Shown piece by piece: positions 6,337 to 12,008 of a DNA stretch of 12,008 nt (its first letter is position 1; the number at the start of each line of letters is the position of its first letter). A program made the position numbers and the translations under genes. A model generated the notes under the pieces. That model ran no database searches and had not been told where the DNA came from. It saw nothing but the letters and a program-made list of their open reading frames with translations. This DNA comes from JBOGDS01 sp050743075 (GTDB taxonomy: Bacteria; Actinomycetota; Actinomycetes; Jiangellales; Jiangellaceae): NCBI GenBank assembly GCA_050743075.1, contig JBOGDS010000099.1, forward strand, positions 1 through 12,008. The letters run 5' to 3'.

Positions 6337-6736
6337 GCCCCAGCCCGGGTTGCCGAACAGCTCGCGGCCCCAACGTGACCGCCAAGTACGAGCACGAGTT
6401 GCGCGCACCGTAGCCGGGATCGGCCTGAGCGACATCGAGATGGATCTGGTCATCAGCGTGGTCCTGGGGTTCGTTCAAGGGATGGCGCGCTCATCGGTGG
6501 ATGCGGCGGAAGCCGAGCGCCGCACCGGGATGACCGACGAGCAGTGGTGGCGTGCCTACGGACCCCTCATGAGCCAACGTGTCGACCCGACGGCCTACCC
6601 GACGGCGACCAGAGTGGGGTCGGCAGCCGGAGCAGAGTATGGGGCCGGCTACGATCCGCGCCGCGCCTTCGAGTTCGGCCTGCAACGCGTGCTCGACGGT
6701 GTCGAGGCGCTGGTGCGCTCTCGCTCCCAGTCCTGA
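6337..6736 (+). pseudogene. Remnant of a TetR/AcrR-family regulator: ligand-binding half only, frameshifted
   Basis: From 6410 the frame ending at 6736 reads VAGIGLSDIEMDLV, then TGMTDEQWWRAYGPLM, then a C-terminus with YDPRRAFEFGLQRVLDGVEA. This is the typical C-terminal (effector-binding and dimer) domain of TetR-type regulators. Just before it, another frame (about 6366-6410) reads GPNVTAKYEHELR, the expected preceding helix, so the gene changes frame around 6400-6409, most simply through two extra bases in CGCGCACC. No N-terminal helix-turn-helix is present in any frame upstream; the 15-bp inverted repeat occupies that place. An open frame from ATG 6269 spans the region (155 codons) but its first 45 residues are not TetR-like. 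The product is unlikely to bind DNA. Whether the shift is natural or a sequencing error, the missing DNA-binding half remains. Confidence 0.6.
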
Positions 6737-6789
6737 CCGACGTGACCCGGACTTGATCGTCAGCCGGTGACCAGCGAGAGTTCTGCGTC

Positions 6790-7545
6790 ATGAGCGTGGG
6801 CTTGATCACCGGCGACAAGACGGAGCGGCCCGGCATGCGGCGGCAAGGTCGGCTAGCGCTCGGGGTGGTGGGGGTCTTGTCATGGCTGGCCGGTGGCGTC
6901 GCCGCGTTCGTCAGCGACAACGGCGCTGGTGCAGCGGCCTTGGTCGCGGTCGGCGCGCTGGCGGGAGCCATCTCTGCGATCGGGCGGTGGCCGACGCGGG
7001 TGGTCTTCTCCGGCCAGGAGCTGTCCTGGGCGGACGTTCGGGAGACCGTCGAGTCACAGATACAGACAGCCAGGGAGGGCGAACGGCCGGCCGCAGCTCT
7101 CGCTGAGTTGGCCGTCTTGCGGGAGCGCCTCGACCGGCTGGCGTTGACCGGCGAGGTGCCGCGACATCCTGCGGCCGAGTACGACGACCACGTCGCCGAT
7201 GCGTTGCAACGGGTAGCGCCGACCGCCAGCCGGTTGCTCCGGACCGAGGTCCGAAGCCGGGTCACAGCCGACTTCGAGCTCATCAGCGACGACCGTCGGG
7301 TGTTCGTCGAGACCAAGTGGCGCCGTGACCCGGCCATCGAGTTCCGAGGTGAGACGCTTCCTCGGTTGGTTGCCGGACTGCCGCCGAATGCGCCGCTCGT
7401 CGTCGTCACGAACTCCGTTGATGTGAAGGCATTCCGCTCGGAGTGGTCGTCGATGCTCGGTAGCCGCGCACGGCTCGTGTCGTGGCGACAGCCTGCCGAC
7501 GATGACGCCCTCCGCGAGGCGTTGACGGCGCTCATGTCCGGCTGA
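6790..7545 (+). CDS. Unrecognised membrane protein with two N-terminal helices and a PD-(D/E)xK nuclease-like C-terminal domain
   Basis: I do not recognise this 251-residue protein as a named family. It has two adjacent hydrophobic segments (about 22-41 and 46-64), then a charged linker or helical region (about 80-120), then a mixed alpha/beta domain. In that domain VTADFELISDDRRVFVETKW (158-177) matches the restriction-endonuclease-fold pattern, with an acidic residue (D161), a hydrophobic strand and E174-x-K176. A second strand APLVVVTNSVDVKAF (201-215) follows, as in Mrr-like nucleases. Inference: a membrane-anchored nuclease-like protein with the domain probably in the cytoplasm. The start is uncertain: ATG 6790 has only a weak upstream GCGAGAG, and ATG 6835 (codon 16, just before the first helix) has GGAG nine bases upstream. 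It is separated by 53 bp from the tetR remnant. Confidence 0.75.
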   Translation: MSVGLITGDKTERPGMRRQGRLALGVVGVLSWLAGGVAAFVSDNGAGAAALVAVGALAGAISAIGRWPTRVVFSGQELSWADVRETVESQIQTAREGERPAAALAELAVLRERLDRLALTGEVPRHPAAEYDDHVADALQRVAPTASRLLRTEVRSRVTADFELISDDRRVFVETKWRRDPAIEFRGETLPRLVAGLPPNAPLVVVTNSVDVKAFRSEWSSMLGSRARLVSWRQPADDDALREALTALMSG

Positions 7546-7600
7546 GCAATCTCCGCGCATGTGGCGATACAGAATTGACAGCCCTCATTCAACACGGGCC

Positions 7601-8377
7601 TCATGGACTCCCCCGGCGATAACGCAGGGTCCAGACAATGGCCAGCACGAACGCTGTCACACCAGCCGCGCTGCCACCGCTAGTCGCCGCCAGGACCGAG
7701 GCCTCGCGGAGATCCGGGCCGCCGTCGGCGAACAACGGCTTCCGCGCGCCCACGACGGCCCCCACCAGCGCGACGAGCCCCAGGAGAGCCCATACCGCAC
7801 CGGCAACGACGCGAGGCAGCGCGGGTACCCGCCTGCTCCCTGCGTTCTCCGGGGGCGTGCGTCGGTACCAGCGGATCAGGAAGCCGGCGATCAACACGGC
7901 GCCGATCACCCCGCTCGCATACTGCGCCCAGCGATAGCCGGGCAACGCGCCCTGACGCTCCGCGAGCCACGCGATGTGCGTCGAGCCCCAGCGGTCGGCA
8001 TGAGTGAACGCGTCCCATGTCACATGGGTCAGGGCACCGACGGCGAGCGAGACCGCGGCGGCGGCGGCGCGCACGGTCCGGACATGTTCCACAACGCCGA
8101 CCGGCAGCGAAGGATCCAACCGAGCGCGGACTCCCGACGGCGCGATGGCGAGCAAGGCCGGCGCCAGCATGTCCTGCCACACGACGAACACCACAGCACC
8201 CAACGCCACGTCGACAGTCACGGCGCCATGCCAGGAGTGCGTCAGCATCTCGTCAACCGGCAACCTCACGAAGTACGGCAGGTCGGGCACCATGCTGCCG
8301 ATGACGAGCGCCGACGGCACGAGACCCCACCGCAGGAACGGAAGCACCGCGGCCGGATGGCTACCCGTGAACGGCAC
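7601..8377 (-). CDS. DUF4184-family polytopic membrane protein
   Basis: The 258-residue protein starts at GTG 8377, where GAGGAGGAGG lies a few bases upstream, and opens VPFTGSHPAAVLPFLR, the DUF4184 beginning. The family pattern GSMVPDLPYFV follows at about 27-37, and ALTHVTWDAFTHADRW lies near the middle. About six hydrophobic helices are visible. The conserved His/Asp positions (SHP, PDLPYF, THxxWDxxTH) resemble those of membrane-bound metal-dependent hydrolases of the YdjM class, but the biochemical function is unknown. An open extension to ATG 8440 adds 21 residues (with TRRCGRGGG) that are not family-like and would overlap the neighbouring gene, so I rejected it. It converges on the PD-(D/E)xK gene with 55 bp between, where I see no clear terminator. 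Confidence 0.85.
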   Translation of the reverse strand: MPFTGSHPAAVLPFLRWGLVPSALVIGSMVPDLPYFVRLPVDEMLTHSWHGAVTVDVALGAVVFVVWQDMLAPALLAIAPSGVRARLDPSLPVGVVEHVRTVRAAAAAVSLAVGALTHVTWDAFTHADRWGSTHIAWLAERQGALPGYRWAQYASGVIGAVLIAGFLIRWYRRTPPENAGSRRVPALPRVVAGAVWALLGLVALVGAVVGARKPLFADGGPDLREASVLAATSGGSAAGVTAFVLAIVWTLRYRRGSP

Positions 8378-8422
8378 TGATCCTCCTCCTCGGCCACACC
8401 GGCGGGTGTCGGGCGCGGTACC

Positions 8423-8428
8423 TATCAT
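8423..8428 (+). promoter_or_regulatory. Possible -10 element for a leaderless transcript
   Basis: TATCAT ends six bases before the GTG start at 8434, so transcription would begin at or next to the start codon. The coding start has no useful Shine-Dalgarno at normal spacing. This fits a leaderless mRNA, which is common in actinobacteria. No clear -35 was found. Confidence 0.35.
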
Positions 8429-8433
8429 GAGGC

Positions 8434-8799
8434 GTGCCAAGCAACCTGAAGCTCACCACCCGGGGCCGGCGCACGGGCACGTTGCGGCGCAAGACGCTGT
8501 ACTACGGGCGCGACGGCGACCGCCTCCTTGTCGTCGCCTCGAACGGCGGCGCACCTGACCATCCCTCCTGGTACCTGAACCTCGTCGCCGACCCGGCGGT
8601 CACAGTGGAGGTCGGCCGGGAGGAGTTCGCCGCGCAGGCGCGTCCCGCGAGCCCCACAGAGCGCCGGCGGCTGTGGCAGGTCATGGTGTCGATCTTTCCG
8701 ATGTATGCCAGGTTCCAGGCGAAGACCGACCGGGAGATCCCAGTCGTGATCATCGAGCGCATGCGGGCTGGCACCACCGACGACGAGGAGCACGCATGA
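8434..8799 (+). CDS. Short nitroreductase/quinone reductase family protein (Ddn/DUF385, F420-dependent family)
   Basis: The 121-residue protein matches the small flavin/deazaflavin-binding split-barrel family of Ddn. It shows LTTRGRRTG at 7-15, VVASNGGAPDHPSWYLNL at 33-50, TVEVGREEFAAQAR at 56-69, and a C-terminus with FPMYARFQ and REIPVVIIER. Characterised members use reduced coenzyme F420 to reduce quinones or nitro compounds, or bind other cofactors; the substrate here cannot be told. The N-terminus is short for the family, which often has 15-30 more residues before the TTxGR motif. No in-frame start lies close upstream, so GTG 8434 is preferred. The stop overlaps the ATG of the next gene (ATGA), suggesting an operon with translational coupling. 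Confidence 0.85.
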   Translation: MPSNLKLTTRGRRTGTLRRKTLYYGRDGDRLLVVASNGGAPDHPSWYLNLVADPAVTVEVGREEFAAQARPASPTERRRLWQVMVSIFPMYARFQAKTDREIPVVIIERMRAGTTDDEEHA

Positions 8800-10187
8800 A
8801 CGGATCGGCTCGGACGGTGAGTTCGGTAGACGACCTGGTCGCGGCCACGCATGACGCGGGCATCCATCGGGTCGTGGTCGATGGCGTCATCGCCGATACG
8901 CCGATGCTGACACTCGCCCCGGGGACGCAGTTGGTCGGGTGCCGACGACGACGCCGCGGTGACGTTCGCCGACGGCGTCGACGGGGTACAGCTCAGCACC
9001 GACAATGAGGTGGCCCAGATCGGCCTGCGCGTCACGCAACACCGCAGGGCGATCTTCAACGACACGTCCGTCGCCGACCTCGGCACGTTCCGGCTGGCCA
9101 CCGTCTCGACCGTCGGCCAGGTACAGATTCTGGTGCGCGACGCCGTCCGCGCCGGGCATGTCGTCGTCGACGGCCTGGACGTGACCAACGCCGACGTCCG
9201 CGACCGCGACGACCGGCCGCATCTGATGGGCGTCGGTGTCCTGCAAGGCGCGTTCACGCTCTGGAACCTCCACCCCGACGGCGACGTGGTGATCACGGCG
9301 GAGTTGCGCGGCATCTCGGCCGGGCGCGACGGCGCGCCGGTACGGGGCAGCGGCGTATTCGCCGGCGGTGCCGATGCCGGCGGTGGCCGGCTCGCGGCGA
9401 GCCTGCTGGAGACGGGGCCCGTCTTCACTGACGGCGGGATCCCGGAGGGAACGCCCGACCTGATCGGCGGCGGCGTGTTCGTCATCACCGGCTGCCACGT
9501 CGACGACGTACGAAACCGTGGACCTGTCACCACCTACGGCGTCAACGACATGGCCCTGGACAACTGGGGCACCGTCGACCGCTGGGTGGCCGAGGCGCCG
9601 ATCACGACGTACGGCCGCAGCGGTGTCGGCTTCGTCAACTTCGGGACGACGACGTCGCTGCGCATCGGCGCGCCCATCGAGACGCACGGGATCGGAGCCC
9701 GCGGCTTCAACGTCTACACCGGAGGCGTGATCGACACCGCCGAGTTCGACCGCATCACAATCCATGCCGACGCCGCCATCGGCGTGCAGGTGAGCGAACA
9801 GCTTCGACGCCTCGTCGTCCGCGACGGTATCCACACCCATGGCGGCGCCGGCGACTCGCTGGTCAAGGGTGTGATCACCCGGCTGTCCGCCCACGCGATC
9901 AGCGTGCTTCCCGGTGGGGCCGTCGACAGCATCGAGGTCGGCGGCGCGCTCACCAGCGCCGGCGCTGACGTCACCACCGTCGACGTCCGTGGCGAGATCG
10001 CGGCCATGCGGGTTGGCGACGGCATTCACGCACGCGGCAACGGCTCCAACGCGCTCCACGTCGACACCGGCCGGCTGAGCATGGCCGGCACCCAGGTGGT
10101 CGCGTCCGCTGGCACGGCCGTGCTGGTCACCAACGGCGGCACCGTGGAGCACGCGCGCCTCGGCTCCCGGCTACCGTCAGCTCGTGA
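8796..10187 (+). pseudogene. Large repetitive, probably beta-helical protein, broken by a +1 frameshift near 8940
   Basis: The ATG at 8796 (ATGA overlap with the upstream gene) opens a frame reading MNGSARTVSSVDDLVAATHD and then MLTLAPGTQLVG up to 8939. One extra base at about 8940 shifts it. The continuation GADDDAAVTFADGVDGVQL resumes in the next frame from 8941 and stays open. The rest (about 414 residues) is rich in short strand-turn repeats with Gly/Asn/Asp, such as YGVNDMALDNWGTVDRW, YGRSGVGFVNFGT and HGIGARGFNVYTGG, consistent with a right-handed beta-helix. No signal peptide or catalytic motif is evident. If unshifted, the protein would have about 460 residues. The downstream frame has no stop before the next gene, while the original frame has a TGA at 10185-10187 overlapping the next GTG, so the 3' end may carry a second shift. 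A start at GTG 8959 would lose the N-terminal 55 residues. Function unknown. Confidence 0.65.
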
Positions 10188-10951
10188 CGACCACGCCCGG
10201 GACGCGGCCGTGGACCCTCGCCGTCGACTGTGGCGGCACCGGCATCAAGGCAACCGTGCTCGACGCGGCCGGCATCCCGGTATGTGCCCGGGTCAAGCTG
10301 CGAACGCCGTACCCCTGCCCTCCTCACGTGCTGACCGCAGCCGTCGTCAACCTGGCCGCGAGCACCGGGACGCCGTTCAACCGGGTCTCCGTCGGGTTCC
10401 CCGGCCTGATCCGGGGAGGGGTCGTGCGCGCCACCCCGCACTATGTCACCGAGGCCGGCCCGTTCACTGCCAGGAGTCCGGACCTGGTGAAGGAGTGGGC
10501 GCAGTACGACGTCCGCGCTGCCCTGGAACAGGCCCTCGGCCGGCCGACGCTCGTGCTGAACGATGCCGAGGTCGCCGGGCTCGCTGCCATCGAGGGACGA
10601 GGGTTCGAGGTGCTGTTCACGTTAGGGACGGGTTTCGGCTGTGCCATGTTCGACGACGGCCGGCTGCTGCCCAAGGTGGAGATGTCGCAGGCGCCGTTCC
10701 GCAAGGGCGAGACCTACGACCGGCAGCTCGGTCACCATGCGCGCAAGCGGCTCGGTGATCGGCGATGGAGCCGTCGGGTGCGCAAGGCCGTCGACGCTCT
10801 GCGGCCGGTGCTCTGGTGGGACCACCTCTATGTCGGCGGGGGCGGCGCGAAGCACCTGGTGGTCGACCTGGGCACCGACGTCACGATCGTCACGAACGAG
10901 TCGGGCCTGCTCGGCGGCGTGCGCCTCTGGGACGCCGACCTTCCGCGTTGA
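10184..10951 (+). CDS. ROK-family sugar kinase (polyphosphate-glucokinase-like N-terminus)
   Basis: The 255-residue protein belongs to the actin-like ATPase/ROK superfamily. It has phosphate-1 motif AVDCGGTGIKATVLD at 13-27, catalytic aspartate D127 in LNDAEVAGLA, phosphate-2 motif TLGTGFGCAMFDDG at 146-159 and adenosine-site GGGGAKHL at 218-225. The zinc motif of many ROK repressors and kinases (CxCGxxGC) is absent. The middle segment APFRKGETYDRQLG, followed by a basic stretch and FDHL-like WDHLYVGGG, resembles a ROK subgroup of unknown sugar specificity more than classical polyphosphate glucokinase. The phosphoryl donor therefore cannot be assigned. The GTG start forms GTGA with a TGA in one frame of the upstream gene, which suggests coupling. 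The 3' end overlaps the convergent amidohydrolase by 62 bp. Confidence 0.82.
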   Translation: MTTTPGTRPWTLAVDCGGTGIKATVLDAAGIPVCARVKLRTPYPCPPHVLTAAVVNLAASTGTPFNRVSVGFPGLIRGGVVRATPHYVTEAGPFTARSPDLVKEWAQYDVRAALEQALGRPTLVLNDAEVAGLAAIEGRGFEVLFTLGTGFGCAMFDDGRLLPKVEMSQAPFRKGETYDRQLGHHARKRLGDRRWSRRVRKAVDALRPVLWWDHLYVGGGGAKHLVVDLGTDVTIVTNESGLLGGVRLWDADLPR

Positions 10952-11741
10952 TCGGTGTCACCCGCCAGCGGCGGTGCTCCAGTGCCGGGTTCTGCTTGCG
11001 GACTGCCGCGAGCCGCGCCGGCTCGATCGCGCCGATGACCGCCCCCTCGGCCTCGCCCAGCGACGCCACGACGACGCCCATCGGGTCGACGAGCATGCTG
11101 CGGCCGCAGTAGGTCCGGCCGCACTGCGCGGCGGCCGCGACGTAGACGGTGTTCTCGATCGCCCGCGCCCGGATCAGGGTGACCCAGTGGTCCTCCTTGA
11201 ACGGGCCGCGCACCCAGGCAGCGGGAACGGCCAGCGCCTCGGCGCCGACGTCGACCAACGCGCGAGCCAGTTCCGGAAACCGCAGGTCGTAGCAGGTCAT
11301 CAGGCCGAACCGGGTGCCGGCGACATCGACCGTGACCGGTACGGCGTCGCCCGGCGTCAGCCGGTCGGACTCGCGGTACCCGAACGAGTCGTACAGGTGG
11401 GCCTTCCGGTAGGTGCCCAGCAGCGTGCCGTCCGGGCCGAGCGCGACGAGGGTATTGTACGGCCGTTCCGGATGGTCGGAGCGCTCGAACATGCCGGCGA
11501 CGACGCCCGCGTGCCGCGCGCGAGCGAGGCCGGCGAGAACGCCGACGAATGGCCCGTCCAGCGGCTGGGCCGCCGTACCGAGGGGCGCATCCGGCGGCCC
11601 GAAGTCGTGCATCGCGGCCTCCGGCAGCACGATCAGGTCCGCCGCCAGGTCGGCGGTGAGCCGGGCGATCGTCTCGATGTTGGCGACCTGGTCGAGGCCG
11701 GCGGACAGCTGGACCAGCGCAACGCGCGCCTGGGACGGCAT
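10890..11741 (-). CDS. Carbon-nitrogen hydrolase (nitrilase superfamily amidase)
   Basis: This is a cytoplasmic amidohydrolase of the nitrilase superfamily with the Glu-Lys-Cys triad. Numbered from ATG 11741 (283 residues): E41 in IVLPEAAMHDF, K113 in GTYRKAHLYDSFGY, and C150 in GLMTCYDLRFPELAR. The order and spacing fit the branch that includes Nit1-type deaminated-glutathione amidases and omega-amidases, but substrate specificity cannot be read from sequence. ATG 11741 has AGGA eight bases upstream, whereas the alternative ATG 11750 touches its purine stretch directly, so the shorter start is preferred. The last about 22 residues (after LEHRRWRVTP) are basic, not family-like, and are antisense to the end of the ROK kinase gene. 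Confidence 0.9.
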   Translation of the reverse strand: MPSQARVALVQLSAGLDQVANIETIARLTADLAADLIVLPEAAMHDFGPPDAPLGTAAQPLDGPFVGVLAGLARARHAGVVAGMFERSDHPERPYNTLVALGPDGTLLGTYRKAHLYDSFGYRESDRLTPGDAVPVTVDVAGTRFGLMTCYDLRFPELARALVDVGAEALAVPAAWVRGPFKEDHWVTLIRARAIENTVYVAAAAQCGRTYCGRSMLVDPMGVVVASLGEAEGAVIGAIEPARLAAVRKQNPALEHRRWRVTPINAEGRRPRGARRRAGPTRS

Positions 11742-11798
11742 GGCGCTCATCCTGCCGCACCGACCAGACTGGCCCCGATGCCCGCGCCGGTTCCCTTC

Positions 11799-11856
11799 CC
11801 CATGATCATGTCGATTTCACCCACCACATCGGGGGCGAAGTCGACATGATCATGGG
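11799..11856. repeat. Perfect 16-bp inverted repeat (26-base loop) covering the mobA start
   Basis: CCCATGATCATGTCGA (11799-11814) and TCGACATGATCATGGG (11841-11856) are exact reverse complements. The spacer can extend the stem: TTTC/GAAG pairs with one wobble, and after a mismatch CCC/GGG pairs. Each arm also contains the self-palindrome CATGATCATG. Both candidate start codons of the downstream gene (11846 and 11852) lie in the right arm. It may be a REP-like intergenic repeat, a regulator site, or an mRNA hairpin limiting initiation. A terminator role is unlikely because it precedes a plus-strand gene and the minus-strand gene starts before it. No other feature was found in 11742-11798. Confidence 0.75.
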
Positions 11857-12008
11857 AGCGGAACGGTGGGACGCCGTCGTGCTCGCGGGAGGCAGAGGAA
11901 GCCGGCTCGGTGGTGTCGACAAGCCGGCCCTACGGATCGGCGGGCGCACTCTGCTGGACACCGCCCTGGTAGCGACCGCGGCGGCGCGCTCGACGGTAGT
12001 CGTCGGCC
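11846..12008 (+). CDS. mobA: MobA-like molybdenum cofactor guanylyltransferase, N-terminal part (runs off window)
   Basis: The first 54 codons encode the nucleotide-binding start of an NTP-transferase (GT-A fold): DAVVLAGGRGSRLGGVDKPA, the MobA signature LAGGxSxRxGxDKxxL, then RIGGRTLLDTALVA. MobA transfers GMP from GTP to molybdopterin. Related nucleotidyltransferases (MobA-like NTP transferases such as CofC-type or sugar nucleotidyltransferases) start similarly, so the exact substrate is inferred. In-frame ATGs at 11846 and 11852 both lie in the right arm of the palindrome, with purines GGGGGCGAAG at 11831-11840. The 3' end is outside the window. Confidence 0.75.
   Translation, partial: MIMGAERWDAVVLAGGRGSRLGGVDKPALRIGGRTLLDTALVATAAARSTVVVG

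Noticed and set aside
6269..6400. N-terminal part of a 155-residue plus-strand protein
   Set aside because: The first 45 residues cross the inverted repeat and show no TetR N-terminal domain, so they are probably not native coding sequence.
7546..7600. Terminator between the two convergent genes
   Set aside because: No clear stem-loop with a T-tract was seen in these 55 bases.
8378..8440. 21-residue N-terminal extension of the DUF4184 protein from ATG 8440
   Set aside because: A strong GAGGAGGAGG lies just before GTG 8377, and the family begins at (V/M)PFTxSHP.
8887..10152. 421-codon minus-strand open frame opposite the beta-helix gene
   Set aside because: Its composition (Val/Asp/Gly/Ala repeats) mirrors the repetitive plus-strand gene. 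It has no start signal or domain.
10188..10758. Continuation of the beta-helix frame through the ROK gene
   Set aside because: The ROK frame has all kinase motifs; the continued frame is Arg/Pro-rich noise.

Overview
The window is very GC-rich DNA that looks like an actinomycete chromosome. GTG starts are common, genes overlap by 1-4 bases, and there is a short Ddn-type (F420-dependent family) protein plus a ROK kinase with a polyphosphate-glucokinase-like N-terminus. I would not name a genus from sequence alone.

Region 1 (1 to about 6240, minus strand) is one cobalamin operon. From a possible -10 at 6238-6243 it reads through a cobalamin riboswitch, then the corrinoid ABC importer (binding lipoprotein 5083-6030, FecCD/BtuC permease 4016-5086, ATPase 3219-4019), cobO (2650-3222), a cobU-cobT fusion (920-2650), cobS (171-920) and the start of cbiB/cobD (1-169). 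Almost every junction is a stop/start overlap (GTGA, ATGA, TGATG, TAATG), so translation is probably coupled. The genes form a pathway: import a corrinoid, adenosylate it, activate the cobinamide side (CbiB, CobU), activate the lower ligand base (CobT) and join the two (CobS). The riboswitch appears to act on translation: a perfect 7-bp hairpin hides the Shine-Dalgarno of the first gene, which moves that gene's likely start to a GTG at 6030.

Region 2 (about 6240 to 8433) is mixed accessory sequence. It holds a 15-bp inverted repeat, a broken TetR-family regulator that keeps only its ligand-binding half and is frameshifted, an unrecognised two-helix membrane protein with a PD-(D/E)xK nuclease-like motif, and a DUF4184 membrane protein on the minus strand.

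Region 3 (8434 to 10951, plus strand) looks like a three-gene operon: a short Ddn-like protein (possibly leaderless), a large repetitive (probably beta-helical) protein broken by a +1 frameshift at about 8940, and a ROK-family sugar kinase. A convergent nitrilase-superfamily amidohydrolase (10890-11741) overlaps the kinase by about 62 bp. The window ends in the first part of a mobA-like nucleotidyltransferase whose start lies inside a 16-bp-arm palindrome.

The most interesting signals are the start-hiding riboswitch hairpin, the REP-like 49-nt imperfect palindrome exactly in the CobU-CobT linker, the membrane-anchored PD-(D/E)xK protein, the two palindromic intergenic elements, and the frameshifted beta-helix gene. 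I saw no rRNA or tRNA gene, CRISPR array, integrase or transposase.
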